Origin: Cryptomeria japonica
Taxonomy: Eukaryota; Streptophyta; Pinopsida; Cupressales; Cupressaceae
DNA length: 64,000 nucleotides
NCBI RefSeq assembly: GCF_030272615.1
Contig: NC_081406.1
Span: 184,921,770-184,985,769, forward strand
Reading direction: 5' to 3'
Positions 11,288 to 22,514 of this stretch are shown piece after piece (position 1 is the stretch's first letter; each line of letters begins with the position of its first letter). The notes under the pieces are model-generated. The model was not told the DNA's origin and ran no database searches. It was given only the letters and a program-made list of their open reading frames with translations. A program made the translations under genes and the position numbers.

Positions 11288-12055
11288 AAATCTATTGGAT
11301 CTAGGCAAATTGTTTTGAATATAAGGAAAATTGTTGTAGGCCTTGCTTCTACACACTTTGGCAGTATGTCCCTCTTTGAGACAATTAAAGAAAATAGGTT
11401 TAAATTTTTGGTTACCTTCTCCTTTGGATGTCGGTTGCTTCTTTGATGCTTCACCTTTAGTTCCAAAGGTCTCACCTTCCTCATACCTAGAGAAACCAAG
11501 TCCAAAGGTATCCTTTGCTGGCTTTGTCGATTCTAGCTTTTGCTCTAGCTTAGCAATACTTTGATTAAATTTGGCAAGTATCTCCTTTGACAAAGTAAGT
11601 TCCTTGGAAATAGCAGCACTGAATTCCATCAAGGTTGCATTCTCAAAAATAGCCATGTTTAGTTCACCTTGCATTTTTTCTTTTTCCCTTTTACTCTCCT
11701 AGAGACAAGTGGTAAGGGTACTAATTTCTTGCTTTATCTTGGAGATCTCATGATCTTTGTCTTTTACCAGATCTTCAGCTTTCCTTCTGTTCTCAAGCTC
11801 CTGACACATTCTGATAGTCAGTCCTTCCAACTCCCTTCTCAGATTGGCTTTAGATTCATTTAGTTTTTCAACTTCTTCAAATAGGGCATCCATGTCTGCT
11901 TCATCAGAAGAGCTATTTTTAGTAAGTTCCATCAGTTTCTCAACATGTTCTCTTCTCTTCACCAAAGATGCTTTATACTTGACTTTAAGTTCATGATAGG
12001 CTCTCTCAGTCTGAGTGAGATGATGAGTAAGTTCCCTCACACTGTATTCCCCCAT
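11288..12055 (-). pseudogene. Gag of element B, 5' half (coiled coil, first knuckle)
   Basis: The ATG at 12055 (MGEYSVREL) opens a Lys/Glu/Leu-rich coiled coil of about 215 residues, then a linker and a damaged knuckle (FFNCLKEGHTAKVC, first Cys replaced by Phe). A TAG at 11701-11699 is the only stop. The frame runs into the target duplication at 11288-11292 and resumes on the far side of element C at 4713. Arrangement and spacing match the Gag of C. Confidence 0.8.
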
Positions 12056-12089
12056 ATCTCCTTCCAAGTGGTTAGACTTATAGAAAGGT

Positions 12090-12104
12090 TGGCTCTGATA
12101 CTAA
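12090..12104 (-). other. Primer binding site of element B
   Basis: TTAGTATCAGAGCC on the minus strand, just after the LTR end, is one base off TTGGTATCAGAGCC, the initiator-Met type PBS. Confidence 0.7.
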
Positions 12105-12105
12105 T

Positions 12106-13269
12106 TGATGAATACTAAGAGGGGGGTGAATTAGTATGCCAAAAATTAGTGTAAGCAAACTCTTAAACAATTTAGCAGATAACTGGTGAAGTAGATTCAC
12201 TAATAAACCGATTAAGATAAATGCAAACCAAATATCAAATAAAGCATTCACCCACAAAAGCACAATCACCATAACACAAGATATTTGACGTGGAAACCAA
12301 AATGGGAAAAACCACAATGAGCAGAAACTCACAAGTAACTATATGCAGAATAGTAACTAGACAAGTTAAGGTCAAACCAGTTAAGGTTATATAATGTTCT
12401 TCACCAGAACAGATCCTGTTAAGAATCTAGATCTCTGTTAGGAGATAAGTCCTGTTAAAGACTACCCGTTAGAGGATTTAAGATCCACAGTTGTGAACCA
12501 CATTGTTAGAGGATTTACAAAGGCTTTTCTCAGCCTAACCGGTTAAGGGCTTCAGACTTGTTGAAGATGTGAATAATCAACAAGTGAATGATCTAGATAA
12601 TAGCACAATATGCTTAATTAGATCCTTGACAGCTCCTTGTTAATGCATTTCAGCATTCCTTTAGTCTTCTATATTTGCACACTCTATCTCTTCACATAGA
12701 CCTAACCTTCTCTTCAACGATCGCACATAATAACCTTTCCTTCTCTATATCACATACACAACCTAGACATGATGTCCTTATAAAGGAATCTAATTTCATG
12801 CCAGTCCAATAAGATTAGACTACAAGTTCCTAGGTATAGTGCATCTAAACACATTTGGTAACACGACACAAAAACACCGCCAAAGTGTTGGTGGATGATA
12901 ACTCATCACACATTACAATCATACCAGTTGGTAACTTATCATAGATATATATCAATTAATACAATATACCGATTACCGGTTGTCAAAAAAGAAGATTGGA
13001 ATATCGAAGTGTTCCGATAAAAAATTGACTACCGCTTGGGTCCTTCGTTCCGCTGGAGATCCTCATACCGCTTGGGGTCTTCATACCCCTTGGGGTCTTC
13101 AGTCAATCTATGACCGGTAAACAAACTTGTACAAAATATCGATAGTCTAAAGACTACACATTTAATCACATACAATATCGGTTGGAACAACTACCAATTG
13201 AGCATAACTCATACATCAAGTAAGTGTGTGTCCATTAATGACAATCAAAACATCATTAAAATATCAACA
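12106..13269 (-). repeat. 5' LTR of element B
   Basis: It starts TGTTGATATTTT at 13269 and ends ATTCATCA at 12106, preceded by a C-rich tract (CACCCCCCTCTTAG) as in the other Copia-type LTRs here. The start shares 'gttttgattgtcattaatgg' with the start of the C LTR. A TATAAG motif at 12782-12777 may be the TATA box. The 3' partner is outside the window. The end is firm because of the PBS, and the start is inferred. Confidence 0.65.
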
Positions 13270-14532
13270 CATATGCACCGCCTTTCTTGGAATGACTCCT
13301 TGAGATTCATTGAAAAGGAGATGTAGTGGGAAAACAAGGAGAGTTCAAAACTCACTGGAAAACCCTTATGTGTAGAATTTGGTCCAAACCTTGGAGACAA
13401 TTACCCATTTTTCAAATTCCTTTTAGCAAAATCTTATGTCAAAATATGACTATCACAAAAGCCCAAAAATAAAAATTGAGCGTCAAGAAAATAGATAGCT
13501 ATTTTCCATTTGAATAACTCACTGAGGATTTTATATCCATCGGATTGGGGATCAATGTTCGCATGTTTGAAAATCTCTCTAAACACATTGAATTTGGTAA
13601 GTGCCTAGGATGTCAAATGGTCACCAAGGATCTTTGCATTTTTCTTGAGCCAGATACGAAAAGGTATTGAGGAAGAATATCTTAGACCATTGATGAAGGA
13701 GATGAAAATAGACCTAGACATTGACTCTTGTAAAATTTCTTCCCTGTCAAGAAATCCTCTAACCTAGGGATCACCCTCCAACTGGTTATACTTTGAGATT
13801 TGTTGGTTCAATTCCTCCCATGTGAAGAAACTTGGTTGGATGAAAAATCCAAGAATAAATTTTGTAAATTCAACTGACCAAGAGAGGTCCATTGTAAAAT
13901 TTGAAAACCTGGAAATCACCCAAGATGGAGGACAAAAATGGTTTGCTTCTAGCCATTCCGCACCAATAATTTCAATGGTTTCCTTCTCCACCTTCGAGCA
14001 TGGATGATAAAAAGGGATTGTAGATTAATTCAATTGACACCTTGTGGGAACAACACATGGAAACCGTTGTGAAACACAATTTTGATTTCCATGGAATGAA
14101 CAAGCTACCAGAAATGGAAAGCAGAGACAACAAAGTGAAGAAGGTATGAGAAATCACAGCAATAAAAAAGGCTATTCTGGGCACATGTGAGATAATTAAT
14201 GTCTTTGAATACACAAAATATAGCTCGACAAAGGACTCCTTGGTAGAAGTGGAAAACAAAAAGTGGTAACAATTTGTACTCTAGACCAGGAAAACATACT
14301 CCCTTGAGGTTATCTAAAACTGTGTGGAGACAAAATCCACAATGACCAGCATGAGCTAAGGACAAACTAACCTTATGTGAAGTAATTATGAAGTGATAAA
14401 CTCATAATTATGATGTTTTAATCTCAAGAAAGTGATCTCCATGGAAGCTAGCTACAAAATGAACATAACACATTAAACATTAATAGATGACCAAAATGTT
14501 TAAACATTATTTTGATCTGCCTCCAACTTGGC
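13270..14532. other. Unassigned, possibly LINE 3' region
   Basis: This lies between element B's LTR and the RNase H tail of the split LINE, on the 3' side of the LINE, so part of it may be LINE 3' UTR. Short frames exist on both strands (for example 13764-13991 minus and 13822-14007 plus), but none shows a domain, and stops are frequent. No poly(A)/poly(T) end was found that would mark the LINE terminus. Confidence 0.4.
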
Positions 14533-14640
14533 TAGTGATTTGAGCCCTTGAATATTATGTTGCTCATTTTGAGATAAGTTTTTTCTCCATGATAGAGGAG
14601 GAATCCCTAATTTTCCATAAAATTTGCAAGAGCATTTTCC
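14533..14640 (-). pseudogene. C-terminal end of the RNase H domain of LINE D
   Basis: The minus-strand frame begins NALANFMEN, matching the plant LINE RNase H ending of the type 'REGN-ADxLAN'. It has an in-frame TAG after MEN and ends by 14533. It is the direct continuation of the domain at 22515-22900. Confidence 0.7.
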
Positions 14641-16247
14641 TGTTGGCATTTGGAATAACTGATATAGATGCAGGTGATGCAGTTGAAGTTGGATGACTGC
14701 ACCGGTAAAGGATAGAAGTCTATTTGTGATGAAGAGATTGAGATTCTATGAATAGATGACATGATCAGTTATTTGTGTTGTCATTGATGGTAACTAATGT
14801 CAAATGATATTCCTCATGTCTTGTTTTGTCATCTAAGTGTTTTGGTTTACCATAAGACATGGTTTACCAGAAGATGGGGTTTACCGACAGAGAGCTAAAG
14901 TTGTGAAATAAGACTTTAACCAGTAGAGCAGAGATGTTTTGATTGGATCCGATGATCGGAGATGATTGGTGATTTGTGGTTTGGATAGTGAACTTGTATC
15001 ATGGAAAGGTGTATGCTACTAGAGCCGAAACTTGTGAATATTACGAGAAGGCATGTCTCAAATTTCTAATGAAGTTTTGCTAAGGTTTTAGTAGGGTTTA
15101 AGACTAGTGAAGAAATCATCAAACCAATAATGATTTATGTTATGACGGTGATCGATGGCAAGTCTAAATGAAGCTGGTAACATGTAATAGCTCACATGAA
15201 AGATTTAATTATTATTTTGGGATGAATAAAGGGAGAATTTCTTGGGAATCAACGAAACGCTTAGTAGAGTGTTTTGAGGGTTTGACTTTGGTACAGATGG
15301 GATTTTTGTGATGGGTTATGATCAACCAATGGTTGATATTGCATTATAATTTGTTGTAATGATCTGTTATGATTTGAATTGTAAATTCAAGGTGTAATTA
15401 GGGTTTTGTGGCCGACCTAGTTGAGATGGCTATTTAGGATGACAGTTGATGTTTATTGTATCAATGGTCTTATAGAATGTGTTAAGTCATCCAAGAGAAG
15501 TGTAAGATCTTCTTGAGAGTTGCATAATGTTGTGTATAACTAGATCTAATCAAGCAAGCAGAGAAATGCAAGTAACAAATCATTCTTTCACTCTTGTTCC
15601 CTAACAGTGCCCTAATAGGGAAGCTCTCAAAAGAGTGTTGAATCCTCTCACAAGGTTTATCCTAATAGATCATCAATCTCTTAACCGGGTGACTCCTAAC
15701 AAGGTCTACTCCTAACCGGGCATATTGTAAGCTCCTAACAGTGCATATTTCAAAAGAGTACAAATATTTGTGGGTGCCAACTCCCACCGTGGTTTTTCCT
15801 TATTTGGGTTTACACATCAAAAACTTATGGTGTTCATGTGTGGAATGGTTTTCATGTGATGTTCTTGTTTATAGTTTATTTCATGCATTATTTCTAAGAC
15901 ATCAGTTATGATGTTTTATAAGAAGTTTATCAAAGGTTACCGGTACTGATAATAAGTTGTTTGAGAAAGTATTTGATCTTATTGATAAGGTTAATGAGTT
16001 GGTATATTATCAAGTTTATATGATTTCTTTGGTGGTGAAAGTATTGATAGATATGGTAAATGATTTGATTAATGTGTTAATGAAATCTGATAAAGAGGTT
16101 GTTAGATCTGATTATAGAAGTTGAGACATTTTGTTAAATGGTTTTAGATCTAATATAAGAACTTGATTTTGGGTTTCAAGTTTAAATTGGTCTTAATACT
16201 GATTCACCCCCCCTCTCGATATTAACTGGATCCTCATAGGATTAATA
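14641..16247 (+). repeat. 5' LTR of the Copia element
   Basis: 1607 bp from TGTTGGCATTTGG to GGATTAATA (CA end mutated to TA). It carries the usual C-rich stretch (GATTCACCCCCCCTCTC) about 45 bp before the end and aligns with 20854-22514. Confidence 0.85.
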
Positions 16248-16249
16248 AT

Positions 16250-16261
16250 TGGTATCAAAGC
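16250..16261 (+). other. Primer binding site of the Copia element
   Basis: TGGTATCAAAGC, one base from TGGTATCAGAGC, complementary to initiator Met tRNA, placed two bases after the LTR. Confidence 0.85.
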
Positions 16262-16321
16262 TTTGGTCCTCTATGTGTAGAAAGCCTAACCACTTGAGGA
16301 AAAGATTCTAAGGAAGTCAAG

Positions 16322-19300
16322 ATGATGAAGAAAGAGGGTCCCAAGTTCAACAAGGATAACTATAATATCTTGAAAGACAGAATGAAGATCTAAATCAAAG
16401 GTCTTGGTGCACAATATTGGAAGAAAGTTGAAACAACATATGATTCTCCTACCACTAGTCTCTTGACACCACATCAACTTAGAGAGAAACAAGATAACAT
16501 GCAATCCCTAGAAGCTATTCTAAGAACTTTATCTGTTTTAGAATATATTGATGTTCAAGAATTGGAAACTGCAGGTGATATTTAGGAAAAGTTAGAGACA
16601 ATTTATCGAGGAGATGGTATTATTCAAGGAGCCAAAGAGGAAATCTTGAGAGGAAAGTTCTATGACATGAGAATGCTCGAAGGAGAGAATATTGCACAGT
16701 ATGGTTAGAGAATCAAAGAAGTTGTTGGCGGCATAAAGAGTGCAGGAGGTAAAATAGAAGATGATGCAATAGTAAGTAAAATGCTCAGAACTCTTCAACC
16801 TTAGTATGCTATAAGAGTATTGGAACTCCAAGAAATTCAATTTATTTCAAAGATAAGGCAACTGTTGATTCATTGATGGGTAAGCTTATAGCTTTTGAGT
16901 TAAATAGTTTTGACAATAGTGTGACAAAATCTACTGAATATGCCTTTAAAGCTTCTATTACCGGTTTATCTGCTAGAAAAGGAAAAGATATATGTCAAAA
17001 TCATGAGTGCAAGACAAGTCATGGCAGTAACCAAGGAAATCAAGACAATGAAGATCAAGTGATGGAACTTGAGCCACTGTTAGCAAAGAGATTTCCAAGA
17101 GGCACTAGTAAGTCTAAAGGAAAGGTACCTTTGAAGTGTTTCTCTTGTAGTAAAATTGGTCATATTTTTGCTAAATGCCCTAACACTAATAAGAAATAGA
17201 AGTTTAGAAGATTCAAAGGAAAGGGAAAGAAACATTGTTATGTTGTAGTAGATGAAGGTGTGACCTATGAGGAGTCAGAAGAAAAAGATGAGAATGAAGA
17301 AATTGTGTTTCTATCTATGAAGGATGAACTATCTAATGAAAAGGCACTAGTATCTCATATGGAGAATAGTGATGAATGGATTATAGACAATGTCTACTCA
17401 CACCACATGACCTAAGATAAAAGTAAGTTCATAACCCTTAATTAATTTGATGGAGGTGTTGTTATATTTTAAAACAACTCTCCTTGCATGGTGAAAGGTA
17501 AAGATTCATTTTCTCTAAATGGGAAGAGTAATGCTGATGATGTGTTTTGGGTTGATGGTCTTAAGCATAATATTTTAAGTGTTGGTCAGCTCAATGATAA
17601 AGGTTATTTGCTTGAGCTTAAGAGTGGAGTCTGTAGAATTCTTGGAGGTAATGGTGAATTGATTGCTACTGGGAAGCAAACTAGAGGTAACTTATTCCAT
17701 TTGAATAGTAACATTAATAATTGTCTATTTGCAAGAATGAAAGACCGTTGGTTGTGGCATAGAAGATGTTGTCATGTTAATGTTTATAATTTGGTTAAGA
17801 TAAGAAAGTCAAGTGTTGTTAGAGGATTACCCTAACTTGTCAAACCAGATAGTGTGATATGCAAAGATTGTCAAATCGGTAAGATGACCTCTATTTCTTT
17901 CAAGAGCAAGAATTGTATTTCTGAGAATGTTTTAGGTTTGGTACATACTAATCTGTGCGGCCCTATGAGAACAAAGAGTTATTATGATGATAGGTATTTC
18001 ATGATCTTCACCAATGACTATTCTAAGATGATGTGGGTGACATTTTTCAAAGAGAAATAAGAAGCATTTAATAAATTTAAATAATTTAAATCTCTGGTTG
18101 AGAAGGAAACCAATAACAACTTAAAGTGTTTAAGATCAGATCGAGGAGGTGAATTCACATCTGATGAATTTGTTAAGTATTTGATGAATAGGGTATAAAG
18201 AGACATATGTCTGCATCGAGGACACCACAACAGAATGGCATAGTAGAAAGGATGAACAAAACAAAATTTGAAGGTGCAAGAACCATATTATTTTAGGGTA
18301 ATGTATCCAAATTGTTTTGGAGAGAAGCGACCAGTACTATTGTATACACTCTAAACTAGGTACTGGTAAAAAGAGGTAACAATAAGACACCCTATGAGCT
18401 ATGGTATGGAAAAACCCCTTGTTTAAGTTATTTTAAAATATTTGGAAGTCAATGTTTTATTAAGAGAGATAACTACACTGAGAAATTTGATGCAAAATTT
18501 GATGAGGGAATTTTTCTTGGTTACTCTTCTAAGAGTAAAGCATATAAATGTTACAATAAGAGAACTAAGAAAATTGTTGAAAGTGCTAATATAAAAGTTG
18601 ATGATATATCTAATAAGTCTAAAGGTACAAGCAGATCAGAACCTAAAAAGGATGATAATGAGGAAAAGTTTGTGATCATTGAACCAGAAGAAAAGAATAG
18701 TGAAGAATTGGCAAATGCAGAATTGGATGATCAATTGGTAAGAAATGACAGTGAGGAAGAATATGAAGAACCTAATGAAGAAGATGCAAAATTGGCATAG
18801 GCAATACCTAGATTTGTCAGATTGAACCATTCACAAGAGTAGATAATTGGTGATAAGAATACAGGTGTGCAAACTAGGAGAAAGATCCGAGAGAACTCAT
18901 GTTTGATACAGAGGAAGCACTAAAGGATGATGATTGGGTGAATCCAATGAATGAAGAATTAGATCAAATTGAGAAGAATCAGACATGGTCACTTGTTCCT
19001 AGACCAGAGGATAAGAATGTAATTGGAACAAAATGGGTCTTTAGGAATAAATTGGATGAAGAAGGAAAGATTGTAAGAAACATGGTAAGCTTAGTCTGCA
19101 AAGGGTATGCTCAAGAGGAAAGTGAGGATAATGGTGAAAAATTTGCACCTGTTGTTAGATCGGGAGTAAGGATGTTGCTGGCATTTGCTACATATAAGGG
19201 ATTCAAAGTTTACCAAATGGATGTCAAGTCATCTTTTCTAAATGGGATTCTAGAAGAAGTATACATTGAACAACCAGATGGATTTTCCTCAGCCGATGAT

Positions 19301-20426
19301 AAAGACATGGTGTGTAAATTACACAAAGCACTATATGTTCTTAAGCAGACACTGAGGGTGTGGTATGAGAGATTACATGCACATTTGATCAAAATTGGAT
19401 TCCAATGTACTAGTGAGGATAGAAACATTTATTTTAAGACAGATGGAGACAAGATGTTGATAGCAGAAGTATTTGTTCATGACATAATTTTTGGTGGAAA
19501 TGATGATATGTGTATGGACTTTGAAGATATAATGAAAAATGAATTTGAAATGTCTCTAATCAATGAAATTAATTTCTTTATTGGCTTATAGGTTCAACAA
19601 TTAGATGGTGGTATCTTTATTTGTCAAACCAAGTATATCAAAGAGGTGTTGAAGACTTTCAGCATGGAAGATTGAAAACTGGTAGGAATACCGATGGTTA
19701 CAAGTTGCAAGTTATCAAAGGAAGATGATTCCCCTAATGTTAGTGAAAAAGAGTACAAATCTATGATTGGAAAGCTATACTATGTTGTCCATAGCAGACT
19801 GTACATTGCTCATTCTATTGGATTAGTGGATAGATTTAAAAAAGAGCCTAGGGAGAATCACATGGTGGCTGTGAAGAGATTTTTTTGGTATCTGAAAGGA
19901 ACAATAGACTATGGCTTATGGTAATCCTATAAAGGATATTTTACTTTGGATGTCTTTACTAATGTTGATTGGGTAGGTAATGTGGATGATAGGAAAAGCA
20001 CAACCAGTGGAGCTTTTCTACTTGGAGGAAGATTAGTGGCATAGATGAGAAAGGAAAAAAACTTGTGTTTCTGAATCTATAGCTGAAGCAGAGTATGTAG
20101 CCACATCCATGAATTGTATGTGGGCAATATGGATGAGACATGTGCTAGAAGGATTCAAGATAGATATGTCAGAAGTGGTGACTATCTATTGTGATAATAC
20201 AAGTGCAATAAATATTTCTAAGAATCATGTACTTCATTCTAGAACCAAGCCCATTGAATAGAAGTATCACTTCCCGAGGGAAAGAGTTCAAGAAAAGGAG
20301 GTGATGATGGAATATGTGAAGAGTAAAGATCAATTAGTTGATATATTTGCTAAGCCCTTACCAAAGGCTACCTTTGAGTTTCTTAGAGGTAAACTAGGGG
20401 TTAGACCCCTACACCAGAAGAATTAG
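16322..20426 (+). pseudogene. Copia gag-pol polyprotein, frameshifted with lost catalytic residues
   Basis: The reading frame changes near 16850, 18193 and 18900, and there are several stops. Order: Gag (from MMKKEGPKF) with a zinc knuckle CFSCSKIGHIFAKC (17137-17178); protease where the DSG triad has become D-N-V (17386-17394); GAG-pre-integrase with its HHCC zinc site (about 17755-17875); integrase core with LVHTNLCGP, Asn in place of the first catalytic Asp, then SDRGGEF and QQNGIVE; a long acidic linker; RT with KWVFRNK, YQMDVKSSFLNG and FVHD where YVDD is expected; RNase H from about 19940; and the end LGVRPLHQKN. The family is certain. The copy is dead. Confidence 0.9.
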
Positions 20427-20853
20427 AATGATGGAGATCCATCAATCTTGTGGATTTTATGTTTATTTTTACTAAGGATTGATGAAGGTGTAGGCTACTC
20501 CTTTGAGGGAGCAAGTTTGATGTAAAATTCTGATTTAATGCTCTATTATAATTTTTTTGATTTGAGTAGTAGAGATGATGGAAAAGGTAGTAGTAGAATT
20601 GAAGACAAGTGATGCATTTACATCTTTGGCATTGTTGTCAAAAGCGGAGAATAAAATAATAAAAATAAGTTATGGAAGATATGGGAAAAGTTTAAGATCA
20701 AAAGATTAGATTGAGAGAAGCATTGGTTAAGGGGGAGATGTCAAAAGGAGGAGAACCAACAGATGATGTGATATCGACAAGCTATTTGTAGATGATGATG
20801 TTACACTGATTGTATATCTGATTAGTGTTGCCATCAATGCCAAACAAGGATAT
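20427..20853 (+). other. Copia 3' untranslated region and decayed polypurine tract
   Basis: No coding. The stretch just before the LTR, GTGTTGCCATCAATGCCAAA followed by CAAGGATAT, matches the PPT context of element C (same bases then GGGGGAGAT), but its G-run has decayed. Confidence 0.65.
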
Positions 20854-22514
20854 TATTAGCATGGAATAACTAATATAGATTAAAGTGATCTAGTTGAATT
20901 TGGATGAGTGCACTAGTAAATGATACAAGTCTATTTGTGATGAAGAGATTGAGATTCTATGATTAGAAGTCTATTTGTGATGAAGATATTGAAATTCTAT
21001 GAATAGATGGCATGATCAGTTATTTTTATTATCATTAATGTCAACTGATGTCAAATGATGTTCCTGATGTATTGTTTTTTCATCTAGGTGTTTTGGTTTA
21101 CCGGAAGATGAGGTTTATCGATAAAGAGCTAAAGTCTATGAAATAGGACTTTAACCAGTAAAGCGGAGATGTTTTGATTGGATCCAATGATCAATGATAA
21201 TTGGTGATTTGTAGTTTGGATAGTGAAATTGTATCATGGAAAGGTGTATGTGACCAAAACTAGAACTTGTGGAGATTACCGGAAGGCGTGTTTCAAATTT
21301 TTGATGAAGTTTTTCTAAGGTTTTACTAGGGTTTAAGACCAGTGAAGAAATCATCAAACCAGTCTACAATGATTTTTGTTATGATGGTGATTGAAGATGA
21401 GTCTACATGAAGTTTGTAATATGGCACAACCCATGTGAAAGATTTAATTGTTGTTTTGGCGCGATTCAAGGATGAATTTCTTGGGAATCAATGAAATACT
21501 TAGTAGAGTGTTTTGAGGGTTTGACTTTGGTACAGATTGGATTTTCGTGATGGGCTACAATCAACCATTGGTTGATATTGCATTGTAATTTGTTGTAATG
21601 ATTTGTTGTAAATTCAAGGTGTAATTAGGGTTTTGTGGTAGACCTAGTTGAGATGGCTATTTAGGATGACACAGTTAATGTATTGTGTCAGTGGTCTTAG
21701 GGAATGTGTTAAGAAATCCAAGGGAAGTGTGAGATCTTCCTGAGAGTTACAAAGTGTTGTGTATAATTGGATCTAATCAAGAAAGTAGAAAAGTGCAAGT
21801 AACAGATCATTATTTCACTATTGTTCCCTAACAGCTGCAACAGGTTAAATCCCTTAATTGGGTAGGTGCTAACAAGCCTTAAACATTTAAGTCCACTAAT
21901 AGGGCATCTCTCAAAAGAGTGTTAAATCCTCTCACAAGGTTGATCCTAACAAATCATCAAGCTCCTAACCAGGTGACTCCTAATAGGGTTTTGTCCTAAC
22001 TAGGCGTATTGTAAGCTCCTAACAGGGCGTGCTTTAAAAGAGTACAAATATTTTTGGGTGCCAACTCCCACCATGGTTTTTCCCTATTTGGGTTTCCACA
22101 TCAAAAAACTATGGTGTTCATGTGATGTTATTGTTTATGTTTCATTTCATGCATTATTTTTGAGACACTGGTTATGATGTTTTATCATAATTTTATCAGA
22201 CATTATCATTATTGATAAGGAGTTGTTTGGGAAAGTATTTGATCTAATTGATAAGGTTAATGAGTTGGTATATGATCAAGTGTGTATGATTTCTTTGGTG
22301 GTGAAAGTATTGATAGATATGGTAAATGATTTGATTAATGTGTTATCCAAATTTGATAAAGAGGTTGTTAGATCTGATTAAAGAAGTTGAGACATTTGTT
22401 AAATGGTTTCAGATCTTATATAAGTTTGATTTTAGGTTTAAAGTTTAAATTGGTCTTAATACTGATTCACCCCCCCCCCCTCTCAGTATTAACTGGATCC
22501 TCATAGGATTAACA
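20854..22514 (+). repeat. 3' LTR of the Copia element
   Basis: 1661 bp, starting TATTAGCATGG (TG mutated to TA) and ending GGATTAACA. It has a 39-bp tandem duplication at about 20927-21004 ('aagtctatttgtgatgaag' unit) that the 5' LTR lacks, and a longer C-run near its end. Confidence 0.85.

Larger units (their letters stand above)
2286..13269 (-). mobile_element. LTR retrotransposon B (older copy of the C family), split by element C
   Basis: Minus-strand order: LTR 13269-12106, PBS about 12104-12090, gag 5' half 12055-11288, [element C inserted], gag 3' half 4713-4202, then a second frame from 3792 to 2286 where element A cuts it off. Both proteins match those of element C in order and motifs, but the nucleotide sequences have diverged widely. 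When C is ignored the Gag reading frame runs on without a shift across the insertion point, at a zinc knuckle. B's own 3' LTR is not in the window. Confidence 0.75.
14641..22514 (+). mobile_element. Full-length Copia LTR retrotransposon, inactive
   Basis: 7.87 kb: LTRs 14641-16247 and 20854-22514, PBS 16250-16261, gag-pol 16322-20426. Flanks TTTCC (14636-14640) and TTGCC (22515-22519) are a 5-bp target duplication with one mismatch. The order gag, protease, integrase, RT, RNase H identifies Copia (Ty1 type). Key catalytic residues and the frame are lost, so it cannot move alone. It is the only element here with the full Copia enzyme set, and its ends resemble those of the non-autonomous element C. 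Confidence 0.9.

Noticed and set aside
13764-14365. Possible LINE ORF1 or DUF4283-like gene
   Set aside because: Short frames on both strands gave no convincing motif; left as unassigned LINE 3' side.
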